Assembly: GCF_000321225.1 (NCBI RefSeq)
Contig: NW_004450459.1
Coordinates: 3,460,480-3,524,479, forward strand
Length of the DNA: 64,000 nt
Direction: 5' to 3'
Source: Odobenus rosmarus divergens
Lineage: Eukaryota; Chordata; Mammalia; Carnivora; Odobenidae
Shown here: positions 43,915-54,929 of the stretch, in pieces
Layout: each line of letters starts with the position of its first letter
How positions within the stretch are numbered: position 1 is the first letter of the stretch
The notes under the pieces: model-generated
The model's input: the letters and a program-made list of their open reading frames with translations, nothing else
Told to the model about the DNA's origin: nothing
Database searches by the model: none
Translations under genes and position numbers: made by a program

Positions 43915-44115
43915 TTCAATGTCTGCCATGTAACTGATACCGTGTAGGGGCTGGACATAGGCTATCCCATTTAATCTTAGAGAATCCTCATCAAACCAAG
44001 AAGGATGTGTTACTATGGTCATGTTGCTGAAGAAGAAACTTGCCTTTAATCTCATATCAAGAAATTGGCTGGGGTAGAATTCAGACACAACACTTTTAAC
44101 ACCACCTTGACTCCC
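43915..44115 (-). mobile_element. MIR (antisense)
   Basis: GGCTATCCCATTTAATCTTAGAGAATCCTCATCAAACC, GATGTGTTACTATGGTCATGTTGCTGAAGAAGAAACTTGCC and AATTGGCTGGGGTAGAATTCAGACACAA parallel antisense MIR (tcatttaatcctcacaacaacc... attttacagatgaggaaac... agagccgggattcgaacc). Confidence 0.75.
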
Positions 44116-44146
44116 TGAAAAATAAGTAAACCTAAGAAATTATACA

Positions 44147-44379
44147 GGGGCACCTGGGTGGCTCAGTTGGTTAAGCGCCCTATTTTTGGTTTCAGCTGGG
44201 GTGGTGATCTCAGGTTCAAGGGATTGAGCCCTGTGGTGCTGCGCTGAGTGTGGAGTCCGCTTAGGATTCTTTCCCTCTTCCTCTCTCTACCCCTCTGCCG
44301 CACCCCCCACCCCATGCATGGGTGTGCGTTCTTGCTCTCTCTCAAATTAATAAATACAATCTTTTTTGAAAAAAAAAAG
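44147..44379 (+). mobile_element. Can-SINE, older long subtype
   Basis: GGGGCACCTGGGTGGCTCAGTTGGTTAAGCG head, GGGATTGAGCCCTGTGGTGCTGC, GAGTGTGGAGTCCGCTTAGGATTC and a C-rich CCGCACCCCCCACCCC insert. A 12-bp duplication, AGAAATTATACA, lies at 44135-44146 and 44380-44391. Confidence 0.95.
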
Positions 44380-44391
44380 AGAAATTATACA

Positions 44392-46345
44392 AAGAAGTTC
44401 TGAGTGCTAAATAGTTTGCTAAAGTAGATCTATTAGAAGTTGATAGATTAAGATGGAAATATGCAATTAAAATGCACTCAGAGGAAACAGGACCTTACTA
44501 TAGTGTGAGGTAGACAACAATAGACAAGAAGGAAGCAGGAGACTCACTCAGAGGCTACTGAAAAGTTTTAGTGTTACACAGGTGGAGGCGGCACCAGTCT
44601 TGTAGGCATGAACGGACCTGTAAAAGGTTTCCAAGTACTAAAGAATAGCATATAAAGCCAAAGTCAGCTCTACGAGAAATCCTTTGGATCTGCTTCCTTG
44701 GTTTCCAGTCGGGCTGTTGGTGTGCTGACAACAATGACACCACCAGCAAAGAGTACTGGTAATCAGCTAAAACTGGGACCTACGTCTGCCTCTCCTGGTG
44801 TCATCCCACGTAGATTGTCACTATGTCTGTAGACCTCCATTCTGAATACTACATGCAGGGATATTGTGTCTTACGATGTTCTTGGCCTACTGAGTAGAGT
44901 TAGTAGAAGCTTTATCAAAAGGGTTCTCTAGGTGGAATTTGGGGTCTGACCCCAAATCAGAGTATCTGCTGATTTCAGAAAGAATGGAATCTATGTAAAG
45001 AAGAGAAGATTCTATTGGTCAAGTTAGCAGAGAACAGGAGGATTTGCTCAGTGTGTTTTACATTCTTTTCTAGGAATAATTTTGAAGTATTTACATTGTT
45101 TGAAGTAGAGTCAGCCCCTGCCTTGTGTGAGAAGTCCAGAGTGGAAATAACTTCAGCCTCCTGTGTCTCCACCACCTGAGCCCTGAAGCAGTCCCTTCAA
45201 AGTCCTGCAGTGTTTTAAGAGCTTTGCAATGAATATGGCCATTCAAATGATAGGATTGGGGATGCCTAGAGTAAGATCTTGGCCCAGCCTACTAAATAAA
45301 ATATGAAAACGTACCTGGTAATCTCTCCCCTATATGCCTCACTTACCTGATTAGATGATGTCTGCCTCAAATTTCCTTCGCTTTCGTCCAGTGAAAATGG
45401 CACCACCCACGCAGCCCGGGCCTGGCAAGTGTAGGGCTCCTTCCCAGTCTCTTATGGGACTTAACACTGCATCCCTACCCAGCGGGATTGGCTTTCACAT
45501 GAATGAGTAGTCTAGAATCCGAGTACTGCCATCCTTGACCGGTCCCATGTTTGCAGAGTTCCCAGTCCCTCTCTTGAAAAGGAACATCTTTCACAGATGT
45601 GAACAAGTCCCCACTAATAAATCAGTGGGAATTAACTGAACAAAAGGGGAAAATTAAAATGTCAGTGTTTGGTTATTATGGTACATAATATCCCTACTAT
45701 AAACATGTAAAAATATTCATTGCGATGGGTTTTAAAAATCTTTTTAAAATTTATATTGTTTGCTATGGCCAAAAGAATTCCTAGCTGTTTCCACTTTGGA
45801 TATTTGAGTTAGAATGTAGCATTTGTGGGTAAACATCATTTTAGACAGAGGAAGGCTACTGCCTGGTATAAGCTGAAACAGAGTTTTCCATTGAAAAAAA
45901 AATTGGAAAGTAAATGTAAAACTGTGCTTATATATTTCTGAGATTAAAGCCATCTAAAAAAGGAGAAAAGAGTGAAAAGAATGAATCTAAGCTTTTCTCC
46001 TCCAATAAAGACCTGTAAACTAGAAATTTGTTTTCCTCTTTGAAAATACATTCTAGTGCCTTGAGTGTTTTGTTTTTTTTTTTCTCAACACATAATTGAT
46101 TCTTGGAATGACATTCACTTTGAGTGTGGACAGTTGTGCCTTTGGGACAGAAGCAGTTGTTTCTACCTTTGTCATTTTGAACAACAGCAATAGTAGAACT
46201 ATTTTCTCCCAAAATTACCACTTAAGAGACTTGAGCAATGTCATTTTGTATGTTTATAAAAGACAAAGCAGCCTTTCTACTCTAAGTCAGCCAAATAGAG
46301 GAAAAAGACAATTGAACTAATGGTATCTTTATCAGGGGGAATATA
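44392..46345. other. Unassigned sequence
   Basis: No recognisable LINE, SINE or LTR. 45350-45560 is locally richer in GC and CpG (CTTTCGTCCAG, CACGCAGCCCGGGCC, GACCGGTCCC) and might be an old LTR. ORFs of up to 97 codons lack domains. Confidence 0.4.
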
Positions 46346-46672
46346 CAATGTCATTATCATATTGTTTCACTTATTTGTGGAACATAAGGAATAGCATGGA
46401 GGACATTAGGAGAAGGAAGGGAAAATGAAGCGGGGGAAATCAGAGGGGGAGATGAACCATGAGAGACTATGGACTCTGAGAAACAAACTGAGGGTTCTAG
46501 GGGGGGCGGGTGGGGCGATGTGTTCGCCTGGTGATGGGTATTAAGGCGGGCACATACTGCGTGGAGCACTGGGTGTTATACGAAAATAATGAATCATGGA
46601 ACACTACATCAAAAACTAATGATGTATTGTATGGTGACTAACATAACATAATAAAATAAAACTAAATTAAAA
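46346..46672 (+). mobile_element. Carnivore L1 3'UTR (5'-truncated)
   Basis: TTCACTTATTTGTGGAACATAAGGAATAGCATGGAGGACATTAGGAGAAGG, AACCATGAGAGACTATGGACTCTGAGAAACAAACTGAGGG, a G-rich tract, GGAGCACTGGGTGTTATACG and AATCATGGAACACTACATCAAAAACTAATGATGTA, ending in an AT-rich tail. Same 3'UTR as 49873-50218 but on the opposite strand. I could not see a target duplication. Confidence 0.92.
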
Positions 46673-48325
46673 AAACAGAAGAATGTGAAATATTTAAGGA
46701 TAGAGTAAAAATGGTGGTGTGTTGAAATTTTTGAAAAAGATTAAAAAAATAGGAAAAATTTTTGCAGACTAGCAAAAAAATTAATGGAACTTTTTTTTTA
46801 AAAGAAAGACTACAGATAGAAAAACTGTTCCAATGTATTTTTCTTATCTCTTTTCTTTTTGAGAAGAGACCTTATATAAAAGAACAAAATGTGCCTCACA
46901 TAGAACCAGTGAACACTGGAAAAGATAGATTATGCATTAATTTATGACTAAGTAACTTATCCTCGTAGCTGTAATGATAAATGACCACTTTTCTTTACTT
47001 TACAATTGAATCATAATTCTCATGAGCCAAGATGGTGGATCTATCCAGCTATAGATAAAAATTCAAAATCATGTAACTTGAATGAACCAAATATGTAAAC
47101 ATCATGACTGGGACAAAAATTAAAAACTAAGGGTCAGTTAAGTGTAATTTAAGTATAAATATATATCTAGTCTATATTTTTTCTTTTTCTTCCCCAGGGT
47201 TTGCTTGTGGATTTAGTGACTGTGAAATGAACATGACTAGTAATGACCTAACTGAACAAGTATATTACAATGAAATATATTTATCAGCAATTAATTATTT
47301 CAATGCACTAATGAGAATGTGTACCACTTAATCAAAATATTAATTAATATTTTACCAGATTTCTTGGTAAGCGCTATTATCATTGTCTTCAAGTTAGAAT
47401 TCTAACCTACACACTAAAATTTATTTCAAATTGTCCCCTATTATTTTTACTATATCTTTATCACTATTCCAAATCCTCAAAAACTTCCAAATTTAGTCTT
47501 TTTAAACCTGAAACTTGTTTACCTAAGTCTCTGAAAAAATGAGAAAGAAAAAAAGACAATTAGTACGTTGGCAAATTATTCAAATTTTTTACACAATTAA
47601 AAACTTATTTATAAAAAATTTAGTTAGAATGTTGACCTTTGTATACTTAAAAAAGTCAGGGTCCTAAAAAAATGTTATAACTTTCCTTCAAAATGTTTTC
47701 AGAGGATTGTTATATGGTTAAATAGATTTTTCTATTAGAAAAATAATGCATTAAATCTTAACCTAAAGATATGAGGTATTAGGAAGTAACAATACCATTC
47801 ATAAAAGAATTCACTATAAGTTACCTAGGAATATTTTTTCCTACTGCATTTCTAATTCAACCTGAAAAAAATCAATCTGCACACAATTTTTAGAAGTTCA
47901 GTTATTCAATAATGTATCATAAAGATGTATTTTTCTCACATCATGCTCACAAAATCAGCATGAGCCGTTATATCCCCTCTCTGCATAAGAGAAAATGGAA
48001 ATTCAATGAGGTCATGCCTTTGCCTCATCAGATGCAAAACAGGTTCATTGTCCATGTTTCCTAGTTAACTGATATTTTCATTTCAAAGAAGCTCATATTC
48101 ACAGTTTCATACTTGAAATAACCATAGTCTAGGAAAAAGGCTTAAATTAAAATGAAATGACCTTTAATATTGGTATTATACTTCTGATGGTCACCATCAT
48201 CAAACACATTACCATTTCCATAGGAGCACGTGAATAGATTACAAGCTGGCAAATATTTTGTGCAGAAAGAAAAATATTTTAAACCGATAAACAAGATATT
48301 ATGTGTCCCGCTCGAACTTTTTTTC
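46673..48325. other. Unassigned AT-rich sequence
   Basis: Very AT-rich and free of recognisable repeats over 1.6 kb. Confidence 0.45.
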
Positions 48326-48339
48326 TATAGATTATTTTT

Positions 48340-48494
48340 TTTAAGATTTTATTTATTTATTTATTTGAGAGAAAGAGACATAAGAACACGAGCAGGGGGC
48401 AGGGAGAGGGAGAAGCGGGCTCGATCCCAGGACCCCAGGATCATGACCTCAGCCGAAGGCAGACACTTAACCAACTGAGCCACCCAGGCGTCCC
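48340..48494 (-). mobile_element. Can-SINE (antisense) with internal deletion
   Basis: TTAAGATTTTATTTATTTATTTATTTGAGAG start, GGCTCGATCCCAGGACCCC middle, ACTGAGCCACCCAGGCGTCCC end. The segment between GAAGCGGGCTC and the B-box region is about 40 bp shorter than in full copies. Flanks CTATAGATTATTTT (about 48325) and CTATATCTCGATTATTTT (about 48494) look like a diverged duplication. Confidence 0.94.
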
Positions 48495-48511
48495 TATATC
48501 TCGATTATTTT

Positions 48512-49859
48512 AAATAATAAACCTCGAAGTATAGAACGGAAACTTAGGTAGTATTTAACAATGTAAAAATCTCTTGATAGATGAATCAACTAGGAAAGGT
48601 TTTATCTGTGTAGCGGGGGTGCCTGGTAGGCTAAGCTTTTCCTGACTGAGCAAAAAAAGTCAAATTTGAGCCAATTTTGAGGAGGTGTGTGAAGGAAAGT
48701 GCTTGCAAGGGCCAAGTGGATATGCATGTGCAAAAGGATTGTAAGTGTAAGGTAAAAAGGAGCAGCGGGACAGGCAAGGATAAATGTACGTAAAAGCACT
48801 TAGAAGCATTCAGGCACAGACCCTTCAAAATTTTGTGCTGGGATTGACTACAGTTAAACAAAGGGTCTCTTCAAATGGTAGTCCACAGTTTCCAACCCTT
48901 GTTCGGTGGAATTCTGGAAATAGAAGTCATTTCGGAGCATTGATTTGCTTCAGGAGTCACTGGACCAGTCCCTCCTACTGTACCAATGCTAGCTGGACAC
49001 CAGTGACTCTGGGAAAAGAACGTAAAACATCCAATTTTTGGTTTGATGAAGGCTGCTACTCCCAATACCCTCTTGAAATGCAGGACATGCCAGGGGAAGA
49101 AGGAGGAAAGTGTCCTATCATCAGAGAGAGCTACTAGAAAGCAAGGGATTCCGATTTAACTTACTCTCCGTGCTCCAGATTTGAAATGGTCTGACTGAGG
49201 GTCACTGGTAGAAAAGGACCCCAGGCACTAGAGAGAGGACCTTGCCGCGATATAAGGGAGAAAGAACTCAAGGCCAGCACCAAGAAGCTCCTGAGTAGTA
49301 AATCTAGCTAAGACTAGAAGCTAAGACTTGTAAGCCTCTTTGTTTCATCCTTTGGGTACAAAGTAAGTGTTCTGCACATGAATGTGACTTTAAATAGCTG
49401 TCACCTGGATGCCAAGTACGGGAATGTGATTTAACAAAGGTTTCATTGACTGAATGAGAAAGGATAGTCCTTGCTGTAGGCACAGGAACAAATTACAGTT
49501 GCAACACTGTGGCAGAAACAGTTGGAAGGACAACCTGAATCAGGGACCTACTTGAACTGATCAGAATGTCCCACCGCTCACCACCTCATGCATGGAAGCA
49601 GTTCCAACGACTTTGGACTTGAGTACACCCCAGAAGCTTTGACAACTGATGTCTTAAGATTCTGGACTTCTGCCTTATATATGGCTAAAGGGGATAGAGG
49701 AGGGGTCAAGTACTTAAGGAAAGAGAAATGATAGCATATTTGTAGTTCTGGCTGAAGAAGTGGGTCTTTCTGGTTGTAATAGCTCGTTAAGAAATCAAAG
49801 ATTCCTGAATACATTGTTCAGGTAGAGGATTCAAATTCAAATTCTTATTTAGAGCGAAC
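48512..49859. other. Unassigned sequence
   Basis: Moderate GC content, no repeat recognised. ORFs of up to 117 codons on both strands overlap without domain evidence. Confidence 0.45.
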
Positions 49860-49872
49860 AATATGGTTTTTC

Positions 49873-50218
49873 TTTTTCTTTTTTTTTATTTAATTTTATT
49901 ATGTTATGTTAGTCACCATACAATACATCATTAGTTTTTGAGGTAGTGATCCACGATTCACTGTTTTCATATAACACCCAGTGCTCCTTGCAGTACGTGC
50001 CCTCCTTAATACCCATCACCGGGCTAACCCATCCCCCCACCCCCTCCCCTCTAGAACCCTCAGTTTGTATCTCAGAGTCCATAGTCTCTCATGGTTCGTC
50101 TCTCCTTCCAATTTCCCTCCCTTCATTTTTCCTTTCCTTCTCCTGATGTCTTCCATGCTATTCCTTATGTTCCACAAATAAGTGAAACCATATGATAATT
50201 GACTTTCTCTGCTTGACT
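49873..50218 (-). mobile_element. Carnivore L1 3'UTR (antisense, 5'-truncated)
   Basis: Poly-T, then AGTCACCATACAATACATCATTAGTTTTTGA, CAGTGCTCCTTGCAGTACGTGCCC, a C-rich tract, TCTCATGGTTCG and TCCACAAATAAGTGAAACCATATGA. This is the reverse complement of the copy at 46346-46672. A 13-bp duplication with one mismatch, AAT[A/G]TGGTTTTTC, lies at 49860-49872 and 50219-50231. A complete truncated insertion. Confidence 0.95.
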
Positions 50219-50231
50219 AATGTGGTTTTTC

Positions 50232-51504
50232 AATAAAATTTTTTCAATAAAGTTTTTTAATAATGACTGATATTCAAAAACAGTGTGGTCACTTATCTTT
50301 AGAATATTTCAGCCCTATTTAATAAAGAAAATCTAGTGATGAAAATAAGATTTTACATTTGCATCACGTCTCATTTTGCTTATGCTATTTCTTTTTAGCA
50401 ACATTGCACCCCTGTGAATTGGGCCAAATTACAGTTTTGGTATTCACAACTCAGGTGATCCTTTGGAACAAGTCACTATGTGCAGAAATAACAGAGAACC
50501 TCAAATAAATAGACCTTAAAGGACTTTAAGATTAAGAGTATAAAGGGAGTTGATATTTCTCTTCCTGCTCACCCTGGCTAATGTCCATTTCAAGCACCTT
50601 CCTCTTTGAATTTGGAAGCAGAAAGGGAGAAAGAAGAAGATGACAATGCTGCCTGTCGAGAGAGGAACCAGAAAGGAGATCCCCCTGATTCTCCTTCCCC
50701 ACCTTGCCGAAAAGTGATCAAAGGGCTCTTGCATCAAGTCACGTGGGGGCTTATTCTGGGCTTATTCATAGTGAAGAGTCCTAGCCTGACCCCTAGAACC
50801 TCTACCTGGACTCTCTCAGGTGGCCTCTGGGGGATCTTCATTTTTAACAACCTTCTCAGGAGTTAGTCTGCACACTAAGCTGTAAGGCCACCGCCTACTC
50901 CCCGCAGGACTGGCTTCCATATTAAAGTCCTAGTGTCAGAATTATTTGATTAACAACATTTTTAATATCACATAATTTGTTTAGAAGAGCCGAATCAATG
51001 AGGCTGTGGTCAAGTCATTACAAATCACAGAAAATTACTCTTTGGATTTGTCCATTTCCTAGAGTTAACTTACCAGAAATGGATCTGCTTATGAATTGGC
51101 TTTTGAAATAAATACCATGCTGTTTCTAAATATTGCCTTTTTGTTTTCAACTCTTAAAATATGGGACAGCCTGAGACAATTATATAAAACATCAAAAGAG
51201 AGGTCAACGTTGAAATTAGAACTGTACAATAAAATAATACGGAAAATTTGAATATGCTTTGTTTGGTCTAATGCCTTCAGAACTTCAGTTACTCTCTTTC
51301 ACTAAGTCAGACAGTTGCTACAGTGCTATTTAGATCTTACCCAATTCCGATAAAAGGCACTTTGGTTAAACAAGATTGAAAAATTTGAGTTTAAGTAATT
51401 TTTTTTCTTTAGGAAGGAGAATGCTCAGGGGAAAAAATCCTTCTGAAGCTGTCTATGAAATATTACTAAATATAAATGAAAACTGATAAGTGAATTCATA
51501 TGAA
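50232..51504. other. Unassigned sequence
   Basis: Nothing recognised. 50570-50870 is moderately GC-rich. Confidence 0.45.
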
Positions 51505-51520
51505 AGTCATTGTGTTTTAT

Positions 51521-51716
51521 TTTATTTTTTTAAAAGATTTTATTATTTATTTGACAGAGAGAGAGCACAAGCAGGGGGAGCAGCAGAGGGAGAGGGAGAG
51601 GGAGAAGCAGGCTCCCCCTGAGCAGGGAGCCTGATGTGGGGCTCGATCCCAGGACCCTGGGATCATGACCTGAGCTGAAGGCAGACGCTTAACCAACTGA
51701 ACCACCCAGGTGCCCC
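51521..51716 (-). mobile_element. Can-SINE (antisense)
   Basis: TTTTATTTTTTTAAAAGATTTTATTATTTATTTGACAGAGAGAG start and GAACCACCCAGGTGCCCC end. A 16-bp duplication with one mismatch, AGTCATT[G/C]TGTTTTAT, lies at 51505-51520 and 51717-51732. Confidence 0.97.
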
Positions 51717-51919
51717 AGTCATTCTGTTTTATACAAAAGTTCAGTTTTCCTAATATCACTTATTTACTACTACCTTCTTTTTCCAGCTGAATTCTGATGA
51801 TTCCTCTATCACATCCTAAGTGCTCACAGATGCTCAACATTTGATCTATACCATTTTATTCCAATTATTGAGCTTTATATCGCCATAAAATACACTAAGA
51901 AAAGACACCCCCCTCATCT

Positions 51920-52860
51920 TGTTCTACTTTCTCAATTTTGACCATGATCCCCTCATACAGATCTCAGATTCATTTTGTCTGGTTCCATGTAAAATTCTAT
52001 TAAGAGTTTTATTTGAATTGCATTACATTTGTGGCCTCATAAGGGGGAAATTTGACATAGTTCTAATTTTGAGTCTTTTCATCCATAACCATGGCAAATT
52101 CTCACATTTATTATGTCCTTCAATAACATTTTGTCATTTCTTTCATACAGTTCTTACACATCTTTTGTGAAGTTTACTTCTGTGTATTTGTATTTTTTGA
52201 GTAGTACCTGTTTTCGAAAAGAGTTTATATTAGGTTATTATTGATACACAGAATTATATTTTGTGCTTTTTGTGTGTGTTCAGAAATCATTTTATACTCC
52301 TTTTTAGTTCTAATGTGTATCTGCATATTTTCTTAAACTTGATGTATATTCTGTCACCTACAAATGAAAATCACTTTGCCTCCTCCTTCCCTATCATTAC
52401 CCTGTTTTCAAAAATTTTCTGGTTTGAATGCATCAGCCAGATTCTTCAGTAAAATATTGAATAATAGGCTGACAGCATGCCCTCTTGTCCTGATTTCAAT
52501 CAAAATGCTTCTAAATGTTTTGCCAATAAATATTTGTAGAGGATTTCCGTAGTTGTTCTTTAACAAGTTAAGATAGTTCTCTTTTACATCTAGCTCGCAA
52601 AGAGTTTATATGTAATAACTCAGATTTTATCAGTTTCTCCTTTGGAAACAATTGAAATTTTTCTGTTTAACCTTTTAGTCTGCTAATACACGGTACTGCT
52701 GTAATGGTTTTTCTGACAGTAATCTGTCTTTGTACTCCTAATATAAACCTTCTCAGCCATCATGAGTTTTCTAATACCAGTGGATTTGATATGGTGAAAA
52801 TTTTTCTAAGATTTTCACACCAACATCCATATTGTATAGGCTTTTTACTGGTCTTCCCAC
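51920..52860 (-). mobile_element. L1 ORF2 fragment (antisense)
   Basis: Antisense ORF2 landmarks in order: TTTGAATTGCATTACATTTGTGGCC, GACATAGTTCTAATTTTGAGTCTTTTCATCCATAACCATGGC, TCTTACACATCTTTTGTGAAGTTTACTTC, CTGACAGCATGCCCTCTTGTCCTGATTTCAATC and CTGCTAATACACGGTACTGCTG. It covers the reverse-transcriptase region and downstream. Short ORFs here are reverse-strand shadows. Confidence 0.8.
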
Positions 52861-52928
52861 ACTTCCATGTCTTCTCTGTAGCGTATTTGCCACACATCTG
52901 CTATTGATCCCTCTAAATCAGGTCATGC

Positions 52929-53120
52929 CAGGGCGCCTGGGTTGGCTCAGTTGGTTAGGCATCTGCCTTCAGCTCGGGTCATGGTCCCAGGGTCCTGGGA
53001 TTGAGCCCCACATCAGGCTCCCTGCTCAGCAGGTAGCCTGCTTCTCCCTCTCCCACTCCCCCTGCTTGTGTTCCTGCTCTCACTGTCTCTCTCTCTCTGC
53101 CAAATAAATAAACAAACAAA

Positions 53121-53153
<33 letters not shown>
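52929..53153 (+). mobile_element. Can-SINE with expanded (AAAT)n tail, in L2
   Basis: GGGCGCCTGGGTTGGCTCAGTTGG head (extra T after GGG), CTGGGATTGAGCCCCACATCAGG and TGCTTGTGTTCCTGCTCTCACTG, with a long AAAT/AAAC array from 53102. A 14-bp duplication, AAATCAGGTCATGC, lies at 52915-52928 and 53154-53167. Confidence 0.97.
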
Positions 53154-53155
<2 letters not shown>

Positions 53156-53157
53156 AT
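53102..53157 (+). repeat. (AAAT)n array, SINE-tail-derived
   Basis: About 13 tetranucleotide units with AAAC variants, grown from the SINE AAATAAATAAA tail. Likely length-polymorphic. Confidence 0.95.
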
Positions 53158-53654
53158 CAGGTCATGCTACTGAAACTAAAACCCAAAGTCCTTAACAGAG
53201 CTCATAACACCCTCCCTCAAAGTCTCTCCTGTCTCATTTCCCTTTCTCACTCCTCTCTTTGCACACCCTTGCCTCAGAGCCTTTGCCCTCACTCTTCCTC
53301 CTACCTAAAGGGTTCTTTCTCCCAATATCTGCATGGCCACTCTCGCCGCTCACAGGTCACCTCATGATAAAGCCTTCCCTATCAACTCTGTATAAAATAG
53401 TGCCCCCTTCTCTATTCCTATCCTGCTCAACTTACTTCATTTTTCTTCATAGCACTTGTCATCACATGACATACTTTATATTTATATTATGTATTTATTT
53501 GTGGTTGATCCTCAGACAACTAAAATATGAATTTTATAGAGCAAGTATTGTTTTCTTCATTGTTTGTAGCCCCAGCAGTGAACAGGCCTGGACCATGGGA
53601 GGTGCTCAAGAAAATTAGGATTAGTATTACGTTAGGTACCTTCTGTAATACCTG

Positions 53655-53740
53655 TCTGAAGAAGCAGCGTTCACTCATTCATTCAGTAAATATCGCCCAC
53701 CTACAGTGGGCCCAGACCTGCGCTAGACATTGCTGTGTCC
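53655..53740 (-). mobile_element. L2/MIR-type 3' end (antisense)
   Basis: TTCACTCATTCATTCAGTAAATATCGCCCACCTACAGTGGGCCCAGACCTGCGCTAGACATTGCTG matches the antisense L2 terminus. It lies tail-to-tail with the preceding plus-strand L2 end. Confidence 0.7.
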
Positions 53741-53744
53741 ATGC

Positions 53745-54690
53745 CCCAGCTTCTAGTTTCTGAGCATGACTTTGTGTTCACTCCCACAGGGACAAGTCCA
53801 GCTGCTTAGTCACTTGCCGACGCCAAGACATAAAGTGCTTCTGAGCACCATTTCCAGTCAAGATTCCTAAATCCTGGCTTTGCGCTAATATTTTAACTCT
53901 AGCTCTCTGACAACAAGGAGCCTTCAAATAAGACTCCTTTTCCACTCAAGTGTTAGGCCCGATAATGCTCCGCTTCCTCTCCCCCCTCTTGCAGGAGGCT
54001 GCCACCCTAGCCTAAGTTTTGTTTTGTTTTTGTAACACCTAACATTTCACCTCAGCTCCTGCTTACTCTGACGTTGAGGTTCTTCTTAATTTCCGGTACA
54101 TGGGATTTCTCTCTTGGATTAATGATTGGCTATTTATTTAAAACATGTGTTAGCTTTTAGCGAGCATGTCCATGGACTGGTGAAAAGAGACACAGCTTTT
54201 TGCAGTGGCTAAAATTTTGTCATGGGAACTGAAATGTCCTTAAATAGCTGAGAAACTGTGCTTATAGCCCTACATGTTATGAGTGGTGAATAATTGTGTA
54301 GATTCATTTCTGTGGCAATGTGCCCTCGGTACTCTGATGAAAAATAAAAATCCTGGTTCTTTTTATATTGATTTTTCACTTCATTGTCTTTAAAAATATG
54401 CTTTAAAATGCCACATTTCTAAATCTTCCATAACTATTTCATGACTGTTTTTATGAATTGTTGGTATTTCATAGCCCTATGAGTATAAATTATCATTCCA
54501 AAGATCATATGTTATATTCAGTGTATCACACTGGAGTCTTAGGCATGGGTGACTTTATTGCATCTCGAGATGCCTATAAAATATGCTCGGACAAGGTTTC
54601 ACTAAAGATGCCTCAGTATAGAATCCCTTAATATGAGCAAAGATAAAAATACTCAGAGAAGGTGACAATGCATGGGACAGCCCCAGGTTA
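53745..54690. other. Unassigned sequence
   Basis: No recognisable element. Confidence 0.45.
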
Positions 54691-54708
54691 GAGAAAGAAT
54701 GCATTTTA

Positions 54709-54911
54709 TTTTATTTTTTTTTAAGACTTTATCCATTTATTTGACAGAGAGAGACACAGCGAGAGAGGGAACACAAGCAGGGGGAGTGGGAGAGGGAGAA
54801 GCAGGCTTCCCACAAAGCAGGGAGCCCAATGCAGGGCTTGATCCCAGGCTCCTGGGATCAGGACCTGAACCAAAGGCAGTTGCTTAATGACTGAGCCACC
54901 CAGGCACCCCC
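54709..54911 (-). mobile_element. Can-SINE (antisense), well preserved duplication
   Basis: TTTATTTTTTTTTAAGACTTTATCC start and GAGCCACCCAGGCACCCCC end. A perfect 18-bp duplication, GAGAAAGAATGCATTTTA, lies at 54691-54708 and 54912-54929, suggesting a comparatively recent insertion. Confidence 0.97.
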
Positions 54912-54929
54912 GAGAAAGAATGCATTTTA

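Larger units (their letters stand above)
52885..53612 (+). mobile_element. L2 3' half, split by SINE
   Basis: CTCTAAATCAGGTCATGC, then after the SINE TACTGAAACTAAAACCCAAAGTCC, GCCTCAGAGCCTTTGCCCTC, TTCTTTCTCCC, AAGCCTTCCCTATC, GCACTTGTCATCACATGACATAC, TATTTATTTGTGG and CAGCAGTGAACAGGCCTGGACCATGGGAGGTGCTCAAGAAA. This is L2 order through to the 3' end. Confidence 0.87.
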
